From JAADDG01 sp964450755 (GTDB taxonomy: Bacteria > Campylobacterota > Campylobacteria > Campylobacterales > JAADDG01): 33,438 nucleotides of DNA. The translations under genes were made by a program, and so were the position numbers. Under the pieces are notes generated by a model. It saw nothing but the letters and a program-made list of their open reading frames with translations, had not been told where the DNA came from and made no database searches. Below, piece by piece: positions 16,772-25,742 of this stretch (within the stretch, counting starts at the first letter, position 1; each line of letters starts with the position of its first letter). The stretch spans positions 1-33,438 of the forward strand of contig CAYVDJ010000029.1 in NCBI GenBank assembly GCA_964450755.1, written 5' to 3'.

Positions 16772-18122
16772 AATCGATCCTTCCGAATTTTTTTCTTACA
16801 ATAAAAAGGGAAACTGTAAATACAATCAGCAAAGAAAGAGCATAACCGTATCCAAAATATGAAGGTCCCAAATCGATAGAGAGATAACTAAAAAGAGCAT
16901 TCAGCACAAAAAACAAAACAGAGAGAAAAAGAGTCTCTATCCTTTTGTCTATATAGAACAAAAGAGCCATTATCGTCATAAAACAGAGTTGCAAAGTCGC
17001 ACCCACAAGAAGAATATAAAAAAGATCCAAATAGAGATTTGGAATATAGAGTTTTTCAAAAATATATGGGGAAGAGAAATAGAGAAAAATGTTTATTATC
17101 ATCTGAATTACAATTATCTCTTTTATGATCATCTTTATATCTTCATTCATCTGATATTTATATCTCTTTATAACCAAGAGAGGTTTTCCTTCGGTTATAG
17201 AGCTGTAAAATCCCTGAAAACTCTTTGCAAAATCAACCTCCAGCCTGTAAAAGAAAATCGCCATACCGGGAATTATCGCCAGATACGCCAAAAAGATCGG
17301 CAAATCATACACGATAGAGGCTTTTAGATTGCCTATGACATAATATCCGGTCAGAGGATGATACCAAAAAACGATCTTGTCTATCCAGACACCGAGATTA
17401 TAAAAAAACCCCGCCGCCGCAAGTCTCCAGTAGAAAAGGTTTGGTTTAAAGATCTCAAAACTGATGAGCTTTTTTGAGGGAAACTCTTTTAGGATAAGAA
17501 GGGTTAAAATGGTAAAAAGTACAAAGTTTCCGATAAAAAAGGCAAGAAGCAAAAAAAGAGTATTCTTCCCGAAAAGATACGCCAAAATGATAATAAACAG
17601 ATATGTTAAAAAATAGGCAAATACGACGGTTTTATACCTTTTGAGACTTGAAGCCAAAACATTTGCTATCCAGACAAAACTGATAATGATAAAAACATCA
17701 ACCGTTAAAAGTTTGAAAAACAGAGACTGTTTTGGAAGCAGATAAAATGTTATCGGAGTCATGATGAAAATACCGGCTATCAATATAACAAATATAACGG
17801 CAAAATATGCCGGTAAAACCTCCTCTTCCCTCTTTTCATAAACTCTGTCAGCTATAAATCTCGTAAGCGGAAGCTGTAAAAATCCAGAAAGCATAAAACT
17901 CGAAGAGAACATAAAAGCATAAGTAACAATCAACTGAAACTGTATCGTTTCCTGTGTGTTTTGATAGGATGCCAAAGAGATATATCCTATGAGGATAATG
18001 GAGATGATAGAGACCATCCATGCGCCCGAACTCAAAACGGACGAGTAGGAATAGACTTTCAGATAAGATAAAAGACTCTCTTTTTTAAGAGATTTTTCCA
18101 GTTTAAATCCTATCCCTGCCAT
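16746..18122 (-). CDS. pelG: Pel polysaccharide inner-membrane transporter PelG
   Basis: PelG is a polytopic membrane protein of the MOP/PST flippase-like superfamily, thought to move the growing Pel chain across the inner membrane. The 458-residue sequence has the conserved N terminus MAGIGFKLEKSLKKESLLSY and about 12 hydrophobic helices spread over its full length. Family members are about 455 residues. It overlaps pelF upstream by 13 nt and pelA downstream by 26 nt. Together with PelD, PelE and PelF it makes the inner-membrane synthase complex. Confidence 0.92.
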   Translation of the reverse strand: MAGIGFKLEKSLKKESLLSYLKVYSYSSVLSSGAWMVSIISIILIGYISLASYQNTQETIQFQLIVTYAFMFSSSFMLSGFLQLPLTRFIADRVYEKREEEVLPAYFAVIFVILIAGIFIMTPITFYLLPKQSLFFKLLTVDVFIIISFVWIANVLASSLKRYKTVVFAYFLTYLFIIILAYLFGKNTLFLLLAFFIGNFVLFTILTLLILKEFPSKKLISFEIFKPNLFYWRLAAAGFFYNLGVWIDKIVFWYHPLTGYYVIGNLKASIVYDLPIFLAYLAIIPGMAIFFYRLEVDFAKSFQGFYSSITEGKPLLVIKRYKYQMNEDIKMIIKEIIVIQMIINIFLYFSSPYIFEKLYIPNLYLDLFYILLVGATLQLCFMTIMALLFYIDKRIETLFLSVLFFVLNALFSYLSIDLGPSYFGYGYALSLLIVFTVSLFIVRKKFGRIDYETFMLQK

Positions 18123-19600
18123 GAAAGAGCCTTTTGGTAAATTCTCTTGTAGTTTTGAAAAAAAAGCTCCTGAGTATAAAATTTACTCACTCTTTTTAAC
18201 GCATTTTTCTGATATCTTTTCCATAGGGTTTCATCACTCAAAAGCTTTATATAAAAGTGGGCAAGTTTTTGGGCATCTCCCACTGCCGTAATCTCTCCCG
18301 CTTTTCCTGTCTTTACATCTTCACTGTTCAATCCTCCGTAAATCAGCTCTTTGCAACTTCCCACATCGGTTGCCACACAGGGGATACCTGCTGCAAAACC
18401 CTCCAGGATTACCAGAGGCATCCCTTCACTGATGGAAGTAAGCGTCAATATCTTTGTTTTTGGAAAAATATCATCAACCTTTTGAAATCCCAAAAAGCGA
18501 ATGTTACTCTCCAAATGCATAGATGTTACCATCATTTCACACTCTTTTGCATAAACTCTGTCCTCATCCACAGGTCCCACTATCCACCCTTCCACATCAG
18601 AAAATCTATCTTTTACAATTCTGACGGCTCTGATAAAAGTTTTGATATCTTTTATCGGAACTACTCTGCCAAGAAGGGTTATAACTCTTGAAACCGGCTC
18701 TTCTCTTTTTTGGACAAGTCTGTTCAATCTCTCTATATCAACGCCGTTTGGTATAACCTCACATCTGTTTTTATCCGCACCAAATCCTATCTGAAGTTCT
18801 TTTGCAGCCTGAAACAGAGACAAAATGTCAGTAGCGTTTTTATATGTCAAAAATCCTATCTTCTCAAAAAAGTTTATCCACATCTGTTGCAGATAATCAC
18901 TGCTTTTTATATTTCTTTGCAAAGATGAGAGATAAAGAGAAAAATTGCTTGAGGAGTGTATATCTATCTTCCTCTCTCTTATATAGATCCCGTGTTCTGT
19001 CAAAATAAAAGGAATGTTATAAAAAGTGTGGATAAGTGCGGATAAAAATCCGGCATATCCGGTAGAGGGAGAGTGAACGACTTTTGCAAAATTCATCCTA
19101 GAGGCTATTTTTGCCAGAAGCCAAACAGGTCTGTGAATACTTCTGACTGTCCAGAAATAGTCTATAAAAGGCACATCAAAACAGTTTTGCATATATTTTT
19201 GCTGTATAAAATCCCATGACTGTTGAGAATATAAAAAATCATCGATCGTAACTCTGTTTGAGAGAAAATCTTTATCTATAAAATTTTTCAGTTCAAAATC
19301 TTTTTGCATTTTCATCTTTGTATGAAAATCATAGATTTTTTGCATATCTCTCTTTTTTATCTTTCTTGATTTTGGCTCTTTGACATCGATGGCATCAAAC
19401 AGAAAATACTCTTCAAAAAAGAGTACATTATCGGGAAACTCATACTTTTTTTCCGAATAATCCTCCTTTTTGCTTCCCAAAAACAAGATTGCAAAACTGT
19501 ACTCTTTGAGTCCTCCTATCAACTGATGTATCCAGCTAGAAACTCCTCCTCTTACATAAGGATATGTTCCCTCCGCAACAAGAAGTATATCAATATTCAT
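18110..19600 (-). CDS. pelF: Pel polysaccharide glycosyltransferase PelF (GT4)
   Basis: PelF is the cytoplasmic polymerising glycosyltransferase. Its nucleotide-sugar donor in this organism is not shown by the sequence. The 496-residue GT-B protein begins VAEGTYPYVRGGVSSW, the PelF signature, and has VIPNGVDIERL, the donor-site LLGRVVPIKDIKTF (R312 and K317) and the EX7E motif EGMPLVILE (E392 and E400). The length is normal. I place the start at the ATG at 19600 because GGAG sits five bases upstream. A GTG one codon earlier has only two bases of spacing. It overlaps the end of pelE by 11 nt. Confidence 0.94.
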   Translation of the reverse strand: MNIDILLVAEGTYPYVRGGVSSWIHQLIGGLKEYSFAILFLGSKKEDYSEKKYEFPDNVLFFEEYFLFDAIDVKEPKSRKIKKRDMQKIYDFHTKMKMQKDFELKNFIDKDFLSNRVTIDDFLYSQQSWDFIQQKYMQNCFDVPFIDYFWTVRSIHRPVWLLAKIASRMNFAKVVHSPSTGYAGFLSALIHTFYNIPFILTEHGIYIRERKIDIHSSSNFSLYLSSLQRNIKSSDYLQQMWINFFEKIGFLTYKNATDILSLFQAAKELQIGFGADKNRCEVIPNGVDIERLNRLVQKREEPVSRVITLLGRVVPIKDIKTFIRAVRIVKDRFSDVEGWIVGPVDEDRVYAKECEMMVTSMHLESNIRFLGFQKVDDIFPKTKILTLTSISEGMPLVILEGFAAGIPCVATDVGSCKELIYGGLNSEDVKTGKAGEITAVGDAQKLAHFYIKLLSDETLWKRYQKNALKRVSKFYTQELFFQNYKRIYQKALSWQG

Positions 19601-20510
19601 CACCGCTCCATAAAGAGGTCATCATCGCTACTTTGGGATTGTATTTTAGCTTTTTCATCTTATCCACTGTCTTTTTCAAAGATCTGAAATCTCTTGTTTC
19701 AAAATAGAGTTGGGCGATATAGGGAAGAGCATTTTCTTCTAACAACTCATCTTCCATAGCCCTTTTAAAAGCACTCAAAGCTTTGTCATATTTTTTTAGT
19801 TCCAGATAAATTCTGCCAAGAAGCAGATAGAGTTCACTCTGGTTTGGTTTCTCGTCCAGAGATTCACAGGCAAAATCAACCGCTTTTTGTAAATAAAACT
19901 CTTTTAGATCCCCTTGTGCCAGATCATAATAAAAGTATTCAAAATAGAGTTTTGCAATCTCCTTTTTATATAAAAAATTCATTTTTTTGTCTCTGTTCTT
20001 TTTTATTTTGTTTAAAATATGCTCTATTTTGTCATTTATCTCTTTTTCCATCCGACCTATTTTCCCAAAACTCAAAAGTCTGCTTTCATCGCTTTTACTT
20101 GACAAAGTTTCATAAAAAAGTCTGATATCATCAGGTTCCAAACCGTTTTTAAGATAGGAGAGTATCTCCACTTTCCTGTCTTCTGGAACTCTTTGATTTT
20201 TCAGGAGATTTTCAAGAGGTCCTTCACCGTATTCTATTTTTATTTTGGGAAAAGAGAGAGTGAGGATCTCCATATCAAGATAATTGATTTTCAACATCTC
20301 TTTTTTTCTCTTCTCCCTGTTAAAATAGAGATATAAAAAGGTGCTGAAAACAAATCCCGCTATATTCATAACAAGATTGAAAACAAAAATAAACAAAAAA
20401 GCTCTGAATTTTTTAAGTTCCATTTTCTCAACTATAAAAAAAGAGAAAAGTGCCGTTATCAAAACATAAATCATCAAAAGTGCGGTTTCCAAAGATAAAA
20501 TATCTGTCAT
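19590..20510 (-). CDS. pelE: PelE-like inner-membrane protein with TPR repeats
   Basis: PelE is an inner-membrane component of the Pel synthase complex that carries cytoplasmic TPR repeats. The 306-residue protein has two N-terminal transmembrane helices (about 5-26 and 35-63) and a helical C-terminal region. TPR-type units include ELYLLLGRIYLELKKYDKAL (about 225-244) and the following NALPYIAQLYFETRD. Sequence conservation in PelE is low, so the call rests on architecture and on its place between pelD (6 nt gap) and pelF (overlap). Confidence 0.83.
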   Translation of the reverse strand: MTDILSLETALLMIYVLITALFSFFIVEKMELKKFRAFLFIFVFNLVMNIAGFVFSTFLYLYFNREKRKKEMLKINYLDMEILTLSFPKIKIEYGEGPLENLLKNQRVPEDRKVEILSYLKNGLEPDDIRLFYETLSSKSDESRLLSFGKIGRMEKEINDKIEHILNKIKKNRDKKMNFLYKKEIAKLYFEYFYYDLAQGDLKEFYLQKAVDFACESLDEKPNQSELYLLLGRIYLELKKYDKALSAFKRAMEDELLEENALPYIAQLYFETRDFRSLKKTVDKMKKLKYNPKVAMMTSLWSGDEY

Positions 20511-20516
20511 TTTATT

Positions 20517-21737
20517 TCACCTGTATAACAAGAGATTTTCAAGAGGATTTTGATTGATATCTCCGACTTTATAGATAAACTCCTCAGATCTCAAACAGTG
20601 GGACAAGGTTTGATCTTTGTACGCCTCATCTTTTAATCTCAAAAGAAATGCCATGACACTTTTTTTATCACTGAAAGGGAAAAGCACGATTATCACATAA
20701 TAATTCTCTTTTGTTACCAAAGTCTGAATCTCATCAACTGCCCTTTTTTGTTCCCTTGTCAAAAAAAGCAGTTTTTTCATAAATTCATAGTTTTTGGATT
20801 TCAAAACAGCAACAGATGATCTGATATTGTAAACTTTATATATATTTTTGAGTCTGCACAACTCAAAAGCAAAATTTTCATCAAGATAATTTTTTTGATA
20901 ACAATTGTGCAGTTTTATAAATTTCTCCTTTTCCATACTCTGTATAAAATAACCAAATATCACGGCAACCTGTAAAAGAGTATCTTTGTTAAAAAGCTTA
21001 AAAAGCATATCTTTTATAACAAGCAAACAGCCTCTCTCCTCCTCCAAAAAAAAGGGTATTACAGCCAAAGAGCCTGTTTTATCCCCGTTTGGATCAAGAT
21101 CCGTATAAACGGGAACTCTCTTTTCTATGGCTTTTTTTATCAGAGGATCATTTTTGTCAAACTCCTCTTCACTTTTAAAATCATCCTCGCCATACTCTAC
21201 AATCAACGACTTTTTTATCTGATAGACTTGAGACAAAAACCTCAAAAACTCCTTTTTTGCACTGAAACTCTCCTTTTTTGAAAGTTTTGCTATCTTATCC
21301 AAAGAGTCTTTCAGACTGAAAGGTTTTGTGATATATGCTCTTTCAAGTCTGTCATAAGAGATTTTCAACATATAAAAAGCATTTACATTATCAGTCAGCT
21401 TTCTGTTTAGATACTCTTCTTTCACTTTTGAGTTCTCTATCTTTTTATCCCATATAAAATGAAAAACAAACAAGATAAGCCCAAGTGCCGTAAGCTGAAG
21501 CAGTTGATAGAGATAAAAGGTATCATAAAAGAGGTGAAGGGATATCATATAGACAACCAAAAAGGAGAAAAAACCGCTCCAACCGTAAAAGAGAGTCAAT
21601 ACTGCCATAACAAACAAAGAGAGATTTATTTTGCTTTCCAAAAAGCAGGGATCACCTGACTCTATCAGCCATCCCGCCCCTATAAAAACGAAAGAGATTA
21701 AGAAGGATTCCAAATATTTGATTAAAACTAAATTCAT
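20517..21737 (-). CDS. pelD: c-di-GMP receptor PelD (TM-GAF-degenerate GGDEF)
   Basis: PelD switches on the Pel synthase when it binds c-di-GMP. The 406-residue protein has N-terminal transmembrane helices (about 4-24, 38-70, 77-97), a coiled segment, a GAF domain (about 140-265) and a degenerate GGDEF domain (about 275-400) with no GGDEF signature. An RAVD motif (R332-D335) lies just before the place where GGDEF would be, and R367 follows 35 residues later. In Pseudomonas PelD the c-di-GMP inhibitory site is R367xxD370 plus R402 (from memory), the same spacing. c-di-GMP binding is therefore plausible here. Its ATG overlaps the pelC stop (TAATG). Confidence 0.9.
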   Translation of the reverse strand: MNLVLIKYLESFLISFVFIGAGWLIESGDPCFLESKINLSLFVMAVLTLFYGWSGFFSFLVVYMISLHLFYDTFYLYQLLQLTALGLILFVFHFIWDKKIENSKVKEEYLNRKLTDNVNAFYMLKISYDRLERAYITKPFSLKDSLDKIAKLSKKESFSAKKEFLRFLSQVYQIKKSLIVEYGEDDFKSEEEFDKNDPLIKKAIEKRVPVYTDLDPNGDKTGSLAVIPFFLEEERGCLLVIKDMLFKLFNKDTLLQVAVIFGYFIQSMEKEKFIKLHNCYQKNYLDENFAFELCRLKNIYKVYNIRSSVAVLKSKNYEFMKKLLFLTREQKRAVDEIQTLVTKENYYVIIVLFPFSDKKSVMAFLLRLKDEAYKDQTLSHCLRSEEFIYKVGDINQNPLENLLLYR

Positions 21738-22228
21738 TACCTCTCATTTATCAACTCTAAAACAAGCTTTTGGGCGATGGACGAGACCGAATCCCCTCCC
21801 CAGCCGTTTTTTGCACCTACCGCACTGTAAACAACAGCACCGCTTTTTTTGTCTATGATCCTGAAACTGACAGCAACAGCCGGTTCAGCTTCCATACCGC
21901 TCTTGTAACGCCATTCGTTTACACTTCCAAAAAGATAATACTTTGAATTTAAATTTTTGGAAATCTCATTTGCCCTTTTTTCGCTCATATACTCTTCATC
22001 ACCTGCCGATACGCCCGTAGCAGGATAATTTCTTGACAATAAAATATTTACAATAATATTTTTGGCTCTCTGACCGGCTCTTGGAGTATTGGTATTGTTT
22101 TGCAAAGGCAAAACAGCTATATAACCGTCTCTTGGAACATGTTTAATCTGTGTATAATTCATCACACTTGCACACCCTGTAAATATAAAAACCATAGCTA
22201 TAAGTAAAATTTTTTTTATATTATACAT
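21737..22228 (-). CDS. pelC: PelC-like outer-membrane lipoprotein
   Basis: PelC forms a ring of lipoproteins at the periplasmic face of the outer membrane that guides Pel toward PelB. The 163-residue protein has a lipoprotein signal peptide ending FTGC (lipid-attachment Cys at residue 19). A compact alpha/beta domain follows, with IAVLPLQNNTNTPRAGQRA and FRIIDKKSGAVVYSAVG. The length is close to Pseudomonas PelC (about 172). GGAG lies eight bases upstream of the ATG. It is the first Pel gene here, 21 nt after the HD-GYP gene, unlike the pelA-first order in Pseudomonas. Confidence 0.82.
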   Translation of the reverse strand: MYNIKKILLIAMVFIFTGCASVMNYTQIKHVPRDGYIAVLPLQNNTNTPRAGQRAKNIIVNILLSRNYPATGVSAGDEEYMSEKRANEISKNLNSKYYLFGSVNEWRYKSGMEAEPAVAVSFRIIDKKSGAVVYSAVGAKNGWGGDSVSSIAQKLVLELINER

Positions 22229-22249
22229 TATTATTCTCCATTTTTTTAC

Positions 22250-24049
22250 CTAATCTTTATATTTTTCTTTGATTTGCAAAAATTCCTCAAGATGTTCAAA
22301 AAATATATCTACAAGTTTGGGATCAAAATGCTTTCCCCTCTGACTTTTAATAAAAGAGAGAATCTTATCTATATCCCATGCTTTTTTGTAAACTCTATCA
22401 CTGGATAATGCATCAAATACATCTGCCAAAGCAACTATCCTCCCATAAATATGAATCTCCTCACCCCGTTTCCCCATAGGATAACCGCTTCCATCATATT
22501 TTTCATGATGATCTCTTGCTATTATGGCAGCGGCTTTCATAATAGGTCTCTTTGAATTTTTAAAAATCCTATATCCTATCTGGGAATGAGTTTTTATAAT
22601 TTCAAACTCTTCAAATGTTAGTTTTCCGGGTTTGTTCAAAATTTTATCAGATATTGCAACTTTACCGATATCATGCATAGGAGAAGCTATACGCAAAAGT
22701 TCAGAGTCTTTCTCCAAACCTGCATATTTTGCCAAAAGTTTAGTATATTCAGAAACCCGTTTAATATGTTTACCCGTCTCTTTTGAACGATTCTCAGCCA
22801 CCTCTCCCAATGTAAAAAGAAGTTCTTTTTGGGTATTGTTGATTTCTTCATTTAAATTAACAATTTGTGTAATATTAAAATGAATACTGATAATTTCAAT
22901 AATATTTTTATCAATATCAGTAATAGGTACAAATGTAGATTTTAGATAGATTGTTTTACCTTTTGAGGTTTTATGTTTTATAATCTCTTTATAAATGAAA
23001 TTTAAAGATAACTTTTCTTTAAGAATATTTTTAAAATAATTTTCTATCAGAGAAAAGTAATTCTTTTTCTGAAGTTCATCTGCAGAATATCCCAATAAAT
23101 TGCTAAAAGTATGGTTACAAAAGATAATTTTACCTTCCAAATTTATTCTGCAAAGAGCTGTTCCTTGATCAAGCGCTTTTTGGTACTCATTGATAAAATG
23201 CACCTTCTCTTCCAGATTACGCTGATTATAATCCACCTGTTTTTCAAGAAATTTTCTATAATTATAAAGTTCTGTAATATCCTGTCTGATAGACACAAAC
23301 TCTATTATTTCATCATCTTCTCCCAAAATAGGAAAACTGGTAATCTCCATAATATATTGAACTTTTCTTTTTGACTGAATATGTACAATTCCTTCAAATA
23401 TTTTTTTATTATTCAACTGATTATAGATAAGTTCATACTCTTTTTCTCTGGTATCTGGGGCTAAAAGTACGGATTCTTTTTTTCCTAAAAGCTCTTCTGC
23501 TTCATAATTTAAAATATATTGAAAAATTTTATTGATATAAGTTATTCTACCCTCTTTATCGGTTTTAAGTAATATAGTACTTTGATCAATTGCTTTTTTA
23601 TACTGTTCAAGAAATTTTCTTGTTGTCTCAATCTCTTTTTTTAAATGAATATTTTTTGCTATTTTTGCTATTTTTTCTGTCATCAAAAAGAGATCTACTG
23701 GTTTTGGAAGATAGTCGCTGATCCCCGTTTCAATCGCTTTGAAAAGATAGTTACTGTCAGTAAATGCAGTTGTTACAACAATAGGACATTCAGGCACTTT
23801 CTCTTTTATCAAAGAAGCCATTTCAAGACCATTCATTTTAGGCATCTGAATATCAGTGATAACGATATCCGGCTGATATTGGTTAAAAAGTTTAAGTCCT
23901 TCCTCCCCGTTTGAAGCTACAAAAAACTTTTTTACCTTTTTTTTAAGAAAAAATGTAATCTCTTCTTGTGCTGACATATCATCTTCTACATATAAAATAC
24001 TACATTTTTTAAGATATTGTAGTGTTTCTTTAAATAAATTTCCACTCAT
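22250..24049 (-). CDS. Response regulator with REC-PAS-PAS-HD-GYP (c-di-GMP phosphodiesterase)
   Basis: This 599-residue cytoplasmic protein likely hydrolyses c-di-GMP under phosphorelay control. The receiver domain (about 15-130) has acidic E22-D23-D24, phospho-acceptor D66 in VITDIQMP, T94 and K116. Two PAS domains follow (about 150-260 and 290-395). The HD-GYP domain (about 410-590) is complete, with HDIGK (H459, D460), the HHEKYDGSGYP motif at 514-524, and ALADVFDALSSDRVYK. A ribosome-binding site (GAGGT) precedes the ATG. It lies 57 nt after the kinase gene and 21 nt before pelC, making the kinase its likely partner and the PelD/Pel system its likely target. Base composition is markedly AT-rich. 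Confidence 0.93.
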   Translation of the reverse strand: MSGNLFKETLQYLKKCSILYVEDDMSAQEEITFFLKKKVKKFFVASNGEEGLKLFNQYQPDIVITDIQMPKMNGLEMASLIKEKVPECPIVVTTAFTDSNYLFKAIETGISDYLPKPVDLFLMTEKIAKIAKNIHLKKEIETTRKFLEQYKKAIDQSTILLKTDKEGRITYINKIFQYILNYEAEELLGKKESVLLAPDTREKEYELIYNQLNNKKIFEGIVHIQSKRKVQYIMEITSFPILGEDDEIIEFVSIRQDITELYNYRKFLEKQVDYNQRNLEEKVHFINEYQKALDQGTALCRINLEGKIIFCNHTFSNLLGYSADELQKKNYFSLIENYFKNILKEKLSLNFIYKEIIKHKTSKGKTIYLKSTFVPITDIDKNIIEIISIHFNITQIVNLNEEINNTQKELLFTLGEVAENRSKETGKHIKRVSEYTKLLAKYAGLEKDSELLRIASPMHDIGKVAISDKILNKPGKLTFEEFEIIKTHSQIGYRIFKNSKRPIMKAAAIIARDHHEKYDGSGYPMGKRGEEIHIYGRIVALADVFDALSSDRVYKKAWDIDKILSFIKSQRGKHFDPKLVDIFFEHLEEFLQIKEKYKD

Positions 24050-24106
24050 TATAGTAACCTCTGATTTGTATTTCTTATTTAGGTAAATATCGACTGTTTT
24101 TTTTCT

Positions 24107-25723
24107 TTATGAAGTCATCTTTTTACTGAAGGAAATTATAAAAGTTGCACCTCTGACACTATTTTTAATATTTATTTTACCATTCATATTTGTTTCAACA
24201 ATCATTTTGGACATATATAAACCTATACCTGTTCCTTTGCCCTCATCTTTTGTTGTAAAATATGGATCAAAAATCTTATTTATAATATTTTCTTTAATTC
24301 CTCCCGCATTATCCTCTATCTCTATAAAAACTTTGTCTGATTTTACAAAGGATTTGATATAAACTTTAGGGTGTTGTATATTATTTTCTATCAAGGCATC
24401 TTTTGCATTGCTTAAGATATTTAAAATTACCTGTGAAAATTCACTTGGATACCCATAAATCTCTGCAGCTTCATCCAACTCTTTGCTCAAAGAGATATTA
24501 TTATTTGCATAACTTGCTTCTATAAGCTCTATCGTATCATTAATAACTTTGGAAACTTTAAAACTCTCCTTTTCTTTATTCGGCTTAAAGAAATTACGGA
24601 AATCATCAATTGTTTTTGACATCATTTTAGTCAGTTTGTTTCCTTTATCTATCGATCTTTTCAAAAACTCTTCGTCTAACTCATCCATTTTGTAAGAAAA
24701 ATAGATATTTTGCAAAACAAGTCCCAAAGCATTTAAAGGCTGTCGCCATTGGTGAGCTATATTGCCTATCATTTCACCCATAGCTGCCTGTCTGGACTGT
24801 TGAATCAAAATCTGTTCTTGGGCTCTTCTTTTTTCTATTTCATATTTTATTGTTTTATCAAGATTTTTATTTAAAAGCTCCAATTCTTTGGACTTTTGTT
24901 TAAGACGATGATTTGTAATTTCAAGTTCCATTGTCCTCTCTCTGACATTTTCTTCAAGTATCTCATGTGAATGTTTGAGTCTCTGGTTGGAAAGAAAAAG
25001 TTTATTGATCATGTCATTAAAATCTTTTGCAAATTCTCCTATTTCATCTTCTCTTTGAATATTGATTCTTATTTTAAGATCACCACTGGCCACCATTTTT
25101 GCAGTTTTACGAAAAAGTAAAATAGGATCTGATATATATTTTGCAAAAAGATAGGATATGATAAGCGTAGTTCCAAAAAGTCCCAAAGTCATATAAAAAA
25201 GATACCAATACATTGCATTAATATTGGCATCATATTCATTGAGTGAAAATTCCAGATAAATCCATCCCCATTCGATACCTGAAAATCTTACAGGATGTAT
25301 ATAGTAAAAAACATTTTTATTTACAATTTTGGAGTGTATAATACCAAAACTCTCATCTATCTTTTGAAGTTTTTTTATTGAAGGGTCTATGGAATCCAAC
25401 AGCTCCCATTTATCCTTTTTGGTGAGGATATATCCTCCCTCCTTTTTTGCAATAATTATATCAAGAATTTTTAAATTATTTTCAATCACCGCTATATTGT
25501 GTTCTACAAGAAAACTGTCATCTTCACTTATCATCGCATCTGCACAAACAAGAGATATTGAATTTGCTACTGTACTTCCTTCCGAATGCATAATCTCTAA
25601 AATAAATTTCTTTTGCATAGGCATAAGCAATATGCCGTATAACAAAATAATTATCAGCATTATAAGAGAAAAGAGGGTAAAGATATTACGAAAAATCTTA
25701 TTTTTAAAAATTGATATATTCAT
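24107..25723 (-). CDS. Membrane sensor histidine kinase with HAMP domain
   Basis: This 538-residue kinase has a first transmembrane helix (about 12-34), a periplasmic sensor region (about 36-170), a second helix (about 174-195), HAMP (about 196-250), a long coiled coil (about 245-310), and a HisKA-type dimerisation segment with H324 in GNIAHQWRQPLNAL, the form common in Campylobacterota. The ATPase domain has the N box NILSNAKDAL (435-444), the G1 box EDNAGGI and GKGTGIGLYMSK. It carries no receiver domain. The adjacent HD-GYP response regulator is the natural phosphate acceptor, and the PhnD-like protein two genes upstream may present a ligand to its periplasmic domain. Confidence 0.93.
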   Translation of the reverse strand: MNISIFKNKIFRNIFTLFSLIMLIIILLYGILLMPMQKKFILEIMHSEGSTVANSISLVCADAMISEDDSFLVEHNIAVIENNLKILDIIIAKKEGGYILTKKDKWELLDSIDPSIKKLQKIDESFGIIHSKIVNKNVFYYIHPVRFSGIEWGWIYLEFSLNEYDANINAMYWYLFYMTLGLFGTTLIISYLFAKYISDPILLFRKTAKMVASGDLKIRINIQREDEIGEFAKDFNDMINKLFLSNQRLKHSHEILEENVRERTMELEITNHRLKQKSKELELLNKNLDKTIKYEIEKRRAQEQILIQQSRQAAMGEMIGNIAHQWRQPLNALGLVLQNIYFSYKMDELDEEFLKRSIDKGNKLTKMMSKTIDDFRNFFKPNKEKESFKVSKVINDTIELIEASYANNNISLSKELDEAAEIYGYPSEFSQVILNILSNAKDALIENNIQHPKVYIKSFVKSDKVFIEIEDNAGGIKENIINKIFDPYFTTKDEGKGTGIGLYMSKMIVETNMNGKINIKNSVRGATFIISFSKKMTS

Positions 25724-25742
25724 AATATCAATAACTCTCTTT

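Noticed and set aside
20517..21737. PelD as an active diguanylate cyclase
   Set aside because: The GGDEF signature is absent at the expected place (TKENY follows the RAVD region), so only receptor function is supported.
24107..25723. Histidine kinase as a hybrid kinase or chemoreceptor
   Set aside because: There is no receiver domain and no methyl-accepting signature. It has HAMP, a HisKA-type H-box and a standard ATPase domain.
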